Shown here piece by piece: positions 1-10,492 of a DNA stretch of 61,890 nucleotides. Origin of the DNA: Stentor coeruleus (lineage: Eukaryota; Ciliophora; Heterotrichea; Heterotrichida; Stentoridae); contig MPUH01000359.1 of the NCBI GenBank assembly GCA_001970955.1, forward strand, positions 1-61,890. Direction: 5' to 3'. Made by a program: the position numbers and the translations under genes. The number at the start of each line of letters is the position of its first letter. Positions within the stretch are counted from its first letter, which is position 1. Below the pieces are notes generated by a model, which saw only the letters and a program-made list of their open reading frames with translations, was not told the DNA's origin and made no database searches.

Positions 1-83
1 TTTCTAATAAAGCTAGCATATCATCACTTGCCGGTATTGGCGAGCTTCCAGTTATAAAAATTACAAATATTATAGCAGCTTGA
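1..83 (+). CDS. possible 3' end of a gene running in from the left (partial)
   Basis: A frame open from the window edge (codons from position 3) ends at TGA 81-83 and encodes 26 residues, SNKASISSLAGIGELPVIKI followed by TNIIAA. The composition looks protein-like, but the opposite strand is also open here (reading ITGSSPIPASDDMLALLE towards the left edge), so the strand is uncertain. No family is recognised. Confidence 0.2.
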   Translation, partial: SNKASISSLAGIGELPVIKITNIIAA

Positions 84-1165
84 TTAAGTATTTTGTTAGA
101 GAAATTATACCAAGGGATTTATTAACAATTTAAATGTGTAAAAAGTTTTAATAAAGATTAAAAAATGATTTTTTGGAAGCAGGGCAAGAAGCAATTTGGC
201 TTTGGGCTCTTATTTGTAAATTTACCATACAATTAATAAGACTTACACTAACTTCCAATACCTTTTATACTTATATTATCTATTTATAGCATTTTATGCT
301 AGAGTATCATCATTTTTATACTTAAAGTCAAGTCATAGATTAGTAGAAAGTATGACTAGAGGATTCTCTAATCTCATATGTCTGAAGAAATAAATTCAAT
401 AATGCTAATAATTAGGAATTATGATTATTTAAACTTTTTAGAAATGATACCTTTGGAACAGTGATATTTTTTGCGTTTCTAAGGATTTTTTAAATATAAA
501 CTTAGATACAATTTAAATTTATTAATAAGATTGATTAAAGTGTGAGAACTGAGGAAAATTTTTGTAAAAAAAACTTTTAAAAGTATATTATATGTAGGGC
601 AATAATAAAATTTTGCTTATGGAAAGTGATAAATTAGGTGATAATAGAAATATTAGCTTTGAAAGCCTATCAAAATTATTTAAAATATACAAGACAATAG
701 AGAAAATACAATTTTACCTTACATTCTAACTAAATGTTATAAAAAACAGACTTTACTTTAGCTTTTTTACCTAAATCACACAATAAACAGCCTTAAATAA
801 TAGCTTTTACTATAATCCCTAATATCACTTGTCACTTTACTTGAAATTACACTTTATAGTATTCCCTTCTAAATTTATAATTTTTCAAGATTTTCATATT
901 TTAAAATATATTATATCATTTTAACTCGAGTTTTATCTTAAGTTAGCATAGATTTGAAAATACTAGTTAAATTCTTGTTTATATCAATTTTTAAATAGGT
1001 TTAATCTATAATTAAAGAATATTTTTTCAAAGACCTTTAGATTATTTTTTTAATTTTATTGGCTGTTATTCTCAATGTGCATAGATAGTTTCCTTTAGAA
1101 GCTCATAATTTATAGTTGTAAACGTATTAAAGTCATTTATTTATTTACATGCAAGTTATAATAAA
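84..1165. other. intergenic, no gene seen
   Basis: AT-rich sequence with frequent stops in all frames. I see no gene, RNA motif or repeat. The last part before the gene at 1166 is presumably its promoter and 5' leader, but no distinct element can be named. Confidence 0.6.
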
Positions 1166-3469
1166 ATGTCCTTACGTTTTTTTCCGCAGGCCCTGAAAAA
1201 ACGAAATGGTTCAATACCCGAAGATGAAACCAGTGACGAATACCAACAAGAACTCCTTGAATATATAAGATCGAATGTTATAGGAGATTTCAGCATATTC
1301 CAAACAGTTTTTGGAAACCGACCACTAGTTTACGCTGATTATGTTGCCTCAGGTAGGTCTCTTCAATTTCTGGAAGATTATATAACAAACATAGTTTTGC
1401 CTTTTTATGCAAATACTCATACATTTACATCGTGGGTAGGCTTTCAAACACTCAATCTTAGAAGAGAATCTCGGGAAATGGTCAAACATTGTTTGAACGG
1501 AAATGAAAATGACCTTTTGTTATTTGTTGGATCAGGCTCAACTGGAGCCATAAACAAACTTGTTGGTATACTTAAAAACTCAAACTGGGGATCAAAACAA
1601 AGCTACTATACAGAAACTGAGTCGGGTGCAGTCTCCTGTTCTCAGTGTTGTTCAATATTCGCCACAGAAGGAAAATTTATCAAGCATTTAAATTCGCATA
1701 CCCAACCATCAAATCCCTCAAGTAAAAAAGATGATCCACCTCTTGTCTTCATAAGTATCTTTGAACACCATTCAAATATCCTTCCTTGGAAAGAGGCTGG
1801 GGCAGAAGTAATATTTATAAGTGATAATTCACAAGGTGAACTTGACCTTAAAGAACTTGAAAACCAATTAGAATTAAACCGTTCAAGGAAAGTCAAAATA
1901 GGTAGTTTCTCTGCTGGCTCTAATATAAACGGGACTTTGACCAATGTTCGTGCTGTGACACGACTTTTAAAATCGTACGACGCTTTTTCGTTTTTTGACT
2001 ATGCAGCTGCTGCTCCTTATGTAGTTATGGATATGAACCCGTCACCTCAAGAGGCTATAGATGCGCTATTTTTTTCAGGTCACAAGTTCGTAGGAGGGCC
2101 AGGGACTCCAGGGGTGTTATGTTTAAAAAGATTTTTATTAGGAAATGAGACCCCTGTAGAGCCTGGAGGGGGTACAGTGTTCTTTGTAACAAAGAACTCG
2201 CATACTTATCTAGCAAATCCTGAAGAAAAAGAAGAAGGAGGGACTCCTGATATTGTAGGATCAATAAGGCTTGGTTTGGTTTTTCAGTTAAAGAATGCTA
2301 TAGGCGATAAGTTTATTATGGATTTAGAACTTGAGCATTATAAGAGAGTAAGCAAAATTCTATATGAAATCCCTGGATTGTTTATACTTGGGAACCAGAG
2401 ATCAAAAAGGCTTCCAATCTTTTCATTTTTAGTCAGGCATGGTAAAAGGTTTTTCCATTATGCATTTATAGCCGCTTTATTAAATGATCTTTTTGGTATT
2501 GAATGCAGAGGAGGATGTGCTTGTGCAGGGCCATATGCATTAAAATTATTGGACATTGATGAAGAAAAAGCAAAAATGTATGAAGAAGCTAGAAAAGATG
2601 GCTTTGAGCTGTTTTTGCCAGGTTTTGTCAGATTAAGTTTCAATTATTTTATTGAAGAAGAGACAATTGAATATATAATTGAAGCTATAAAGTTCATTGT
2701 TGACAATGCAGTTTGGTTTTTACCAATGTACAAATTTACTATGGAAAAAAGAACTGCTGTACACAGAGATTCAGATAATGCAAATTTAAAAAACTCAATG
2801 GCTTCGTTAACTGGTATAACTTATTCCGATGCAAAATTTGAATACAAAACTAACGTATTGAAAAAAACTAGGAATTTAAAGCAGTATATAAATTCCGCAT
2901 ATAGAATCTTAGAAAAAATTAAAACACACAAATATTTAGATGAAGGAACACCAGAAAAAGAGTTTGACTTACCAGAAAACATTGAAAAACTCAGATGGTT
3001 TGTTTTACCTTCTGAAGCTAAAATTTATATACAAACCAAATATGCAGGAGACGATGAACCAAAAACAGAAAACTCACTTCCAAATATAAACAGCCCAAGA
3101 GGAAAAGCCACTAAAAATAATTCTATAGAAAGTCCTATGAATATCCTTGGGAATAAAATAAGCAGCCTTAAACAATTAAATGAAAAAGAATATTTAACCC
3201 CAAAAAATGAATATAATAATACAATAGAAAAATATAAAAACTCCAAAATAGAAAAAAGTACTATTGGAGGTTTTAGACAACCAAAGCATTTAAGTCCTCA
3301 TAGTGATTATTATTCACAAGCAGAAATACGTATTAGCAATGAAAAAATACAAATGGATGTTTTTAGAAATAGACTTGATAGAAACCTTCAGGAATTAAGG
3401 TCAAAGAAACAGTTATTAGGAAAAAATGATAGTGCTTATTCTTCAAAGAAAAAATTTGGCTTTAAATAA
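1166..3469 (+). CDS. class V PLP-dependent aminotransferase / cysteine-desulfurase-like protein with an inserted C2H2 zinc finger
   Basis: 767 aa. Residues 50-530 are a fold-type I, class V PLP enzyme (SufS/NifS/MOCOS superfamily). Visible are the N-terminal YADYVASG motif (56-63), the stacking His in FEHHSN (199-204), the PLP-pyridine Asp in FFDYAAAAPY (D278), the Schiff-base lysine in SGHKFVGG (K307) and the cysteine loop CRGGCACAGPY (447-457), whose cysteines could carry persulfide. The family would take sulfur from cysteine or selenocysteine; the actual substrate is unknown. Unusually, residues 158-178 form a perfect C2H2 finger (C158, C161, H174, H178; C-x2-C-x12-H-x3-H) inserted before the strand leading to FEHHSN. 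The last 230 residues are charged, low-complexity and specific to this protein, so the total exceeds the usual 400-450 aa. No mitochondrial presequence is obvious. The ATG at 1166 is the first in frame. Confidence 0.85.
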   Translation: MSLRFFPQALKKRNGSIPEDETSDEYQQELLEYIRSNVIGDFSIFQTVFGNRPLVYADYVASGRSLQFLEDYITNIVLPFYANTHTFTSWVGFQTLNLRRESREMVKHCLNGNENDLLLFVGSGSTGAINKLVGILKNSNWGSKQSYYTETESGAVSCSQCCSIFATEGKFIKHLNSHTQPSNPSSKKDDPPLVFISIFEHHSNILPWKEAGAEVIFISDNSQGELDLKELENQLELNRSRKVKIGSFSAGSNINGTLTNVRAVTRLLKSYDAFSFFDYAAAAPYVVMDMNPSPQEAIDALFFSGHKFVGGPGTPGVLCLKRFLLGNETPVEPGGGTVFFVTKNSHTYLANPEEKEEGGTPDIVGSIRLGLVFQLKNAIGDKFIMDLELEHYKRVSKILYEIPGLFILGNQRSKRLPIFSFLVRHGKRFFHYAFIAALLNDLFGIECRGGCACAGPYALKLLDIDEEKAKMYEEARKDGFELFLPGFVRLSFNYFIEEETIEYIIEAIKFIVDNAVWFLPMYKFTMEKRTAVHRDSDNANLKNSMASLTGITYSDAKFEYKTNVLKKTRNLKQYINSAYRILEKIKTHKYLDEGTPEKEFDLPENIEKLRWFVLPSEAKIYIQTKYAGDDEPKTENSLPNINSPRGKATKNNSIESPMNILGNKISSLKQLNEKEYLTPKNEYNNTIEKYKNSKIEKSTIGGFRQPKHLSPHSDYYSQAEIRISNEKIQMDVFRNRLDRNLQELRSKKQLLGKNDSAYSSKKKFGFK

Positions 3470-4466
3470 GGCTTAGAGTAGTATAAGTTATATTTTGATT
3501 ATAAGTATGTTTATGCATTTTTATTTTTTTAGTAAGAATTGTTTTTATGGTTTATTAATTACAAAGTTAAGTTTCTAGCTATTGATATTAAGCGTTTTAT
3601 AAACATTCAAACTATTAGTAGTCCTATCATGTAATTACAGAAGACATACTAATTTTTTTATCATAAGTTAATAGTTAAAATTCATTAATTAAAACATCTT
3701 AAAAATATAAATTTAGTATATTCCCTAAAGATCTTGATTCACAAAAATATCCTATATAACTCAATTAAGCATTTCTAAATAGCATGTATCTCAAGCATAT
3801 AAAAATTTCATCTAGCACATAAAAACAACTATTTAAAATCAATACAAAAAATGCTTCTAATAATAAACAATTACAAATAAGGCTTATATAATATATCATC
3901 TTATAAAGTTAATTATAGGGTAAATAATCTTTTAATACACGAGATAAAAGATAACTACTGATAATGCACATCTCTATGTCGTCAAATATTTTATTCTAGT
4001 TAAATGGGTATATTCTTTTCGCATAAGCTAATTTTTTTTTCTCTCTACCTTTCAACCCATTTCCAACTTATATTCCTATTTTCACTTCAACTACTATATC
4101 TCTCCATATCATTTTTTATCTTATTTCTAATTAATTTAATAACATTATACTCTATTTAACTTTCTTGTAAATACTGCATCCTATTTTTTCTTTTAATTTA
4201 AATAATAAATTATAACTTGTCTATAAACCTCCGATTGCTTCTAGTATAAAATCCTCATCTAATTTATACCTTTACTATACAATTCAACATAAAAGCCATT
4301 ACCTTCATTTAAATCACAAAAATCCATAACTACCTATAAAAACCTAAAACATTTACCATCCTATAATCTTCAATCTTCATAAAATCTGGACAAATTTCCA
4401 TATTCATTACTTTTTATGCCACCTTCTATATATTAATCGAATTATCAACACAAAAATCTAATAAAA
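3470..4466. other. intergenic, no gene seen; skew-marked flank
   Basis: The first part is the 3' flank of the aminotransferase gene. From about 4030 the + strand becomes C-rich and G-poor (runs of ttctctctacctttcaaccc type), as seen upstream of most + strand genes here. No gene or RNA is visible. Confidence 0.6.
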
Positions 4467-5201
4467 ATGCTTGGCTTGCTGCCAAAAAAGGTCTTCAAAG
4501 TGTATATCTCAGGGACCATAACTGATCAAACCTACACGAAATTCCTCAAAGACCTAAACAAAACCCAATTCATCCCATCCACTCCTCTTGCTGTCGTAAT
4601 AAACTCCCCAGGTGGATCAGCAGTTCACTCCGACCTTATCTATAAGCGTATTCGTGCATATGCTTCTATAAACAAAGTCCAAGTCTTTACATTTGCCGAA
4701 GATTTTGCCGCTTCAGGTGGTTATTATATAATGTGTTCAGGAGATTATCTATATGCTTCATCAACTCTAAGTCTTATTGGTAGTATAGGAGCTGTATCAG
4801 CTATTCCAAACATAAAAGATTTTGCGACAAAATACGGTATAGAAAGAAGGTATTTCTCAACAAATCCTTTAGACTTTTTCGCAACTACTGATCCATTACA
4901 AGATTACAATGCTGAAAAAAGCAAAAAAATTTCATCAGTTCTTAAAGAAGTAAATGAAGAGTTTAAGAAAATTATTCTGGCTAATAGAAAAGATAAACTT
5001 ACAGTAGGTGAGGATAAAAGAAATGATGTGATTTTTAATGGTGATGTGTTTCTTGCGAATAAAGCTTTGGAATATGGGCTTATTGATAGTATTGGCCGAT
5101 GCGATGATGTGATTAAAGAGAAATTCCCTGATGCAAAAATTGTGGATTTGTCTAGGGAAAAGCTTTTTACAAGGTTGACTAATGCTTTTAAGCTTTATTA
5201 G
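4467..5201 (+). CDS. S49 (SppA/protease IV-like) peptidase homologue, possibly inactive
   Basis: 244 aa with the ClpP/crotonase-type core of S49 peptidases: VVINSPGGS (43-51), then FAEDFAASGGYYIMCSGD (76-93) holding the nucleophilic serine S83, then the LIGSIGAVSAIPNIKDFATKYGI block (about 103-125). SppA enzymes cleave remnant signal peptides in membranes using a Ser-Lys dyad. The dyad lysine usually lies about 50 residues after the serine in a TAGxxK or SGxYK motif. The corresponding segment here reads STNPLDFFATTDPL (131-144) with no lysine, so activity is doubtful. There is no signal peptide or membrane segment, so it is probably soluble. The C-terminal NKALEYGLIDSIGRCDDVI matches the family. 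The next gene runs convergently; the stops are 27 bp apart. Confidence 0.8.
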   Translation: MLGLLPKKVFKVYISGTITDQTYTKFLKDLNKTQFIPSTPLAVVINSPGGSAVHSDLIYKRIRAYASINKVQVFTFAEDFAASGGYYIMCSGDYLYASSTLSLIGSIGAVSAIPNIKDFATKYGIERRYFSTNPLDFFATTDPLQDYNAEKSKKISSVLKEVNEEFKKIILANRKDKLTVGEDKRNDVIFNGDVFLANKALEYGLIDSIGRCDDVIKEKFPDAKIVDLSREKLFTRLTNAFKLY

Positions 5202-5228
5202 GTTATAAGATTGATTAAAAGTAATTTT

Positions 5229-7964
5229 TTAGGAGAATTGGTGGTCCCAGTTGTGAGGAATAGTGTTTTTGTATTCAGCTATTTCAGAATCTTGAGCTTC
5301 GGATTCGTGGTCTGAACTTTCTTTTGAGTCACTATCAATTATAACGTCCCAGTTTACGTCAGGGTCATTGAAAAAATCATCAAAGTCTTCATCTTCATCT
5401 TTACCAACTTTTGGTTTATATGGAGGGACAAGATTTTTGCAATAAAGGTCCTCCCAGTCTACGCTGCTGAGCCATTCATGATTTTTAACCTTATCAATTG
5501 TATCATTTAAACGATTGTCTGAGTATTTGTTTAAAAGGATTTTTATTAGACTTGTACTTGATTCTGTTAATGGTGGGATATCTGATGGAAATTCAAGCTC
5601 TTTGGATAATATGCTTTCATAAACTCGGTATGGGTCTTGTTCTGCATGTCCAAAAGGCACACGCCCACATAAAAATTCATAAATCATTACACCAAGACTC
5701 CATAAATCTCCTGAACGACCATAACCTCTACCTACAATAACTTCTGGAGCCATATAAAATGGACAACCTATTAAAGTGTAAGTTCGGCCTTGGATACTTT
5801 TTGCTGTACCAAAGTCTATGAGTTTTATATATCCATCTCCTTCAATCATAATATTTTCAGGACGTAAATCTCTATACAAAATATCCATTTCATGAAGATA
5901 ATCTAATAACAATACTATTGAAGCTGTGTAAAAAATAGAGTCGTTATTGCTAAATAAACCAATGTGTCTCATAATAACTGCAAGGTCAAGACCTTTGACG
6001 TACTCTAATAAGAAATAAATTCTTCTATCATCTTTATAAGATTTGACGAAACGCATAATAAAAGGATGCTCAAGTTGGTTTAAAATACGTTTTTCAAGCT
6101 AGATGGACATTACAATTAACCGTTCATAAAGGAGGTTTGAGCATATTTTTTTACGTGAAATTGCTTTAAGAGCATATAACTGGCTTTTTTGTGTACGGAC
6201 TAGATATACTTTTGAAGAACTTCCTTTACCAAGACGTCTTAAAACAATTAGACTTTGTAGTTCGGAGTCTTCATCTTCCATCATTAGACGATATACAAGC
6301 TGAGATTTCATTTTTTCATTCATCAGATTTTGCAAATCTTTGTATTTTACACTCCATAAAGTTGTATGTCCACTTGCTACATATGTGCACACTGAAGACT
6401 CATTCAAAACCAAACTTCTCTCACCGAAAAACCCAAGCTTTCTAATACTCCTCACCAAATTCCCTGCCCTAAACACATCTACTTTCCCTCTCTTAACAAT
6501 ATATATTGCCGTACTAGATACCCCTTCCCTCAATATTATCTCCGTATCTTTATACTTTTCAATAACAATCATATTAAACAACTCCTTTAACTTTGTATAA
6601 TCAATATGACTAAACACAAAAATTTTCCTCAAAACATTCGTCGCAGCATTTTCCTTAATAATTTCTTCATACTTTCCTCCAATCGCCATCTCAAACTGAT
6701 ATTTTGTAATTTCCCCAACTTTCATATCACATCCTGCAATAAAATCATCCTCATATTTCAAATTATCATCCCCAGTCCTAGTCACAAAAATATCCCCAAC
6801 AACATTTCCTTTATCACAAAACAATATCGAATTTTTCGCATATTGTAAACGTCCTGACATAATAAAAAACATCTTTGAAGCTTTTGTAATCCCTAATCCT
6901 ATAACAACATCTCCAGCTTTAAAACTTTTTTCAGATATAGTTTTTATCATAGATTCTTTTTGATCTTTATTTAATTGACTTAATTTTGCACTTTTTTTTA
7001 TAGCTTCATTTATAGTATTTCTTTCAATAATATCTTGTAATTTATTATTTAATGTTCTTTGTAAAGCTTCTCTTGTTAAACACATACATTTTACTGGACC
7101 TTCTATTGCTATACATGTTGCAGTTCTTGGGGTATTTGTTATAAGTGCTGCTTCTCCAAAATACGAACCTGGATAAAACCTTTTAATTTCTTGTGTACCT
7201 TTTACTACACTTACAATGCCTTCTTTAACGAAAAAAAGCTGGTTTCCTGTTTCACCTTCTGTTATGATTTTTTGACCACAGAAGTATTTGTGGCTTACTA
7301 AAGATGCGGCAAGGGAGTCTTTTTGTTGTGGGGTTAAAGGGTCGAGAAGGCTGACTTTTTCTAGAAACATACGATTTTGTTCATAGATTTGGATGTTCAT
7401 TTCTTCGATCACTTTTTTGAAAGTACTTCGGTCTAAGCCCCAAAGATTGGTTGGTTCAATGCATTTTAGTGTTGCTGAACGAGGGTTGTCGTGTAGAAGG
7501 GCGAGTTCACCAAATCCATCACCTTCATGTATTTTATTAACTTTTTTTCCATTGACAATAACTTCAATAGTCCCACTTTTAATGACATAATAAGACTTTG
7601 AAGGCATTCCTTGCATAAAAACATAAGTATCAGGTTGGAAAATATATAATTGCATAGCGCTTGCGACCATTTCTTTATCTTCATCAGTCAAACTTGTGAA
7701 TATAAAGTGACTATTCAAAGCTGATATTATTTTCTGAGTATCTTCTGAGGTCTTTGGAGTATTTGGTTGTATTTCTCCAGCAGCGGCTTCAATATAAACT
7801 TCTTCTCTTCTTGCAAATAAACTTCTTCTTCTACCTGGAGATGCTCCACTAGTATTTTCTATAAGGATACCTTTTCTTGTCCGTCGAGGTGTACTTGGAC
7901 TTAGAACTAAAGCAATACTTTTGTTTCCATTTGGATCTGGCACTTTCATGCAGCCCACACCCAT
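5229..7964 (-). CDS. cGMP-dependent protein kinase-like AGC kinase with four CNB domains
   Basis: 906 aa after removing one 15-nt intron (6099-6113). The start MGVGCMK is suited to N-myristoylation and palmitoylation. Four cyclic-nucleotide-binding domains follow: CNB-A with FGELALLHDNPRSATLKC, CNB-B with FGEAALITNTPRTATCIA, a degenerate CNB-C without the FGE...RxA cassette, and CNB-D with FGERSLVLNESSVCTYVA. This layout, with the third degenerate, is that of alveolate PKG. The kinase starts at LRRLGKGSSSKVYLV, has the ATP lysine in YALKAIS, and continues across the intron as ERLI/LEKRILNQLEHPF. The catalytic loop is YRDLRPEN, with the usual lysine replaced by arginine; DFG is intact in LIDFGTAK, and the APE motif reads YMAPEVI. 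A C-terminal acidic tail (DEDEDFDDFFNDPDVNWD) follows. Whether it prefers cGMP or cAMP cannot be told. It would phosphorylate Ser/Thr targets at membranes or cilia. Confidence 0.9.
6099..6113 (-). other. 15-nt intron in the PKG-like gene
   Basis: Minus-strand sequence GTAATGTCCATCTAG. It carries an in-frame TAG; removing it joins ERLI to LEKRILNQLEHPF and restores the kinase alpha-C region. Confidence 0.9.
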
Positions 7965-8107
7965 TTTCTTTGATTTTTATTAAATTTTTCTTTTTAATAA
8001 GATTAATGAAGAATTTTATGAGCTTAAGTGATTAGTTTTTAATGATAGAATAAAATTGGATGAAACAATTATGAGTTATATGGAGAAAATATTANAGAAA
8101 AGTTTTA

Positions 8108-8171
8108 AAAATTATAAAACATGCTAAACATAAAGAGATAAAAGGTAAAAAAAATGCTATATAGTATTCAT
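8108..8171. repeat. 64-bp direct repeat, copy 1, bounded by N (assembly seam)
   Basis: Identical to 8325-8388. It lies on a 76-bp island between single Ns at 8095 and 8172, as expected if a short contig was scaffolded in without merging its overlap. Confidence 0.8.
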
Positions 8172-8324
8172 NTAGAAGAATTATGATTTTTTTAATTATA
8201 TTTAAGGATAAATTTAATAGGTTTTTTGGGGAAATAGAAATTTGATAAGGTTTTTTTTTTGGTTTTAGTAGAAGTTGCTAATCGAGAGGTAAATTTTATA
8301 AGAATATTATTTTGAAGAAAGAAC

Positions 8325-8388
8325 AAAATTATAAAACATGCTAAACATAAAGAGATAAAAGGTAAAAAAAATGCTATATAGTATTCAT
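8325..8388. repeat. 64-bp direct repeat, copy 2
   Basis: Second copy of 8108-8171 without mismatch, in continuous sequence. Probably the true genomic copy. Confidence 0.8.
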
Positions 8389-8618
8389 GGATAACTTTAA
8401 TAACTATTTTATGTAAATAAATTTTGAAAACAACAAAATTTCTTATAAAAATTATCATATATTATAGTAAATGATAGAAAATAGCGTTTGAGATAATTAA
8501 ATTCATTGAAATTATTATAAATCTTATAGGCGTGGATAAAAAATATAAGAAAAAAAGTTGTCTAGAGTGGTTTTTTAGATAAAATATTTCTATTGGGAAT
8601 CTCAGTATAATACAAAAA

Positions 8619-10286
8619 ATGGAATATTTCAACCCTGTAAGTGCACTCATCGAAGGTACTGGAGCACTTTTTAATAGTTCTAAACGTAGATATACGTGGA
8701 GATTTGTTTTGGATTCCCAAGAACATTCAGTTGAACTTGAATGCTCATATATCACCAATAAGCGCCGGGTCACTTTTGATGGGAGTTTGATATTTAAAGG
8801 AACAAAACCTTTGGGTAAAGACTTCCAGTACCGTTTCCAGCATGAAAAGCATATAATAACCGTAGAAAACCGTAAAAACGACGCAAATCTTCATGTAGAC
8901 AGCCTTTCATTCAATGAAATCTATGGGAAAAAAATCTGGGAAAAAACTCATTCTTTAAAAGCTCAACAAGACTCTATATCCAATATTAAAGACCCTCGTC
9001 CAGCTCGTTATATTTCAGAAGATGAATATAATGTAGCTATTAAAATCAGTGAACCTATAATACAAGAGCAAAAAAAATCTTTACATGAAATTCTTTATAA
9101 AGATTCTGAACGATCAAGACCTAAACATAAAATTTCAGATAACTTTTTAGATATAGAAAAGGACCAAGTTCAAGTAGATAATGACCTTTTAGGGTTTTCT
9201 GAGCCTAAAAAAACTAATGATAATGATCTTTTAGGATTTTCAAATGAGGAAAGAAAAGAAGTTAGGAATCCAAATATAAATGAAGAGTTTCTAAGCCTTC
9301 ATAATAACAAAAGTGAAGACTTAAGGTTTTTCTCAGAAAATCCGCCTAAAAGTGATTTAGGGTTTTTCCCTTCAGAAAAGCCTATGAAAAAAGATCTAGG
9401 GTTGTTTCCTGATAGTCCAGCAAAAAAAGACTTAAACATTTTCTCTGAAAACATTCCCAAGCCTGGTTTAGGACTTTTCGCTGATAACCCTCCGAAGCAA
9501 GATTTAAATTTTTTTACCGCAACTCCTCCAATACAAAATTTAGGTTTATTTTCATCTGTACCTCCAAACCAAGACATAAGTTTATTTTCAACCGCACCTC
9601 CAAACCAAGACATAGGTTTATTTTCTGATACCCTTTCAAAAATCAACCAAAAAGAAAAAAAAACTGTTCAAGTCATTAAAAGCACCCCAGCTTTAGATAA
9701 ATTCCTAGCTGAAGATGATGAATATAGTAATGAAGATGAAGACCCTAGAACCAACTCGAAAACTCATCAAAATATCGATATTTTTGCTGAGTCAGGGGTA
9801 TTACCTAAAGATCCATTAGAAATCCTAGAAAAATGCAATGAAGCTCTAAAACAACAACATAGCCAAAAAACTTTAGATTTATTTTCATCACAACCATCTC
9901 AGGATCTGAATATTTTTTCAGTCCCAAAAGGCAAAAATGAAGCTTTTACAGATTTTTTTACTGATACTCCTACAAATTATCCCACATTTTCAGATGCTTC
10001 TAAGCAAGGATTGTTTATATTTTCTGATCAGCATAATGAAAACCCCAATCCACAGCTGGTAAAAAACAATTTTGTAGACCCTTCTTCTAAACAATTGGAT
10101 GTTTTTGGCTTTCCTGCATCAGTTCCTGATAAAAACCAGAACTTTTCAATGTTTTCTTTAAGCACCAGTGAAAAAAATCCTCAAAAAGATGATTTTTCAT
10201 TGTTCAAATCCCAGCCCTCAAGCCGAGATGTTAATTTATTTGAAACCCCATCAGTAAATGCTTTTGCCCAAGTTATCCCACAGTAA
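8619..10286 (+). CDS. protein with N-terminal beta-domain (FAIM-like?) and a DLxxF short-motif array
   Basis: 555 aa. Residues 20-105 look like an all-beta domain (YTWRFVLDSQEHSVELECS, KRRVTFDGSLIFKG, HVDSLSFNEIYGK). The order W-x-F-x-LDxxxHxVEL, then KRxVxxDG, recalls FAIM-type (Fas apoptosis inhibitory molecule) beta-sandwiches; this is an inference from pattern only. Two DNDLLGFS boxes lie at 188-208. Residues 232-340 are nine near-tandem units of 12-13 aa, consensus xx(D/N)(L/I)xxF(S/P)xxPP, for example KKDLGLFPDSPA and NQDIGLFSDTLS. Weaker copies (LDLFSSQPSQDLNIFS, DVNLFETP) continue to the C-terminus. Arrays of DLL and DxF-like motifs are typical of disordered clathrin/AP-binding endocytic proteins, so an adaptor role is plausible but unproved. 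No membrane segment is visible. Confidence 0.8.
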   Translation: MEYFNPVSALIEGTGALFNSSKRRYTWRFVLDSQEHSVELECSYITNKRRVTFDGSLIFKGTKPLGKDFQYRFQHEKHIITVENRKNDANLHVDSLSFNEIYGKKIWEKTHSLKAQQDSISNIKDPRPARYISEDEYNVAIKISEPIIQEQKKSLHEILYKDSERSRPKHKISDNFLDIEKDQVQVDNDLLGFSEPKKTNDNDLLGFSNEERKEVRNPNINEEFLSLHNNKSEDLRFFSENPPKSDLGFFPSEKPMKKDLGLFPDSPAKKDLNIFSENIPKPGLGLFADNPPKQDLNFFTATPPIQNLGLFSSVPPNQDISLFSTAPPNQDIGLFSDTLSKINQKEKKTVQVIKSTPALDKFLAEDDEYSNEDEDPRTNSKTHQNIDIFAESGVLPKDPLEILEKCNEALKQQHSQKTLDLFSSQPSQDLNIFSVPKGKNEAFTDFFTDTPTNYPTFSDASKQGLFIFSDQHNENPNPQLVKNNFVDPSSKQLDVFGFPASVPDKNQNFSMFSLSTSEKNPQKDDFSLFKSQPSSRDVNLFETPSVNAFAQVIPQ

Positions 10287-10492
10287 ATTATATATAGGCC
10301 AATAAGCAAAAAACAGCCTAACAAGGATTTCGATAGCCTTTTCTCATAGTTAAATAAATGGAACCTTATTATATACTCTAATATCTGAATACTTACTCAT
10401 ATACATATTTCTCAAAGAGGAGATATTCATAACCTTAAAACCATAATTTAAATTTACTTACTATAAACAAATAACTTTATACAATTTTACAA

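Larger units (their letters stand above)
7965..8618. other. intergenic with assembly seams
   Basis: This lies between the divergent PKG-like gene and the DLxxF-motif gene. It holds two single Ns (8095, 8172) that bracket a 76-bp island, most of which recurs at 8325-8388. No gene is seen. The open frames here overlap the duplicated island and are not convincing. Confidence 0.6.

Noticed and set aside
8192..8773. Minus-strand frames of 88 and 103 codons
   Set aside because: The first overlaps the duplicated assembly island; the second overlaps the coding start of the well-supported + gene at 8619.
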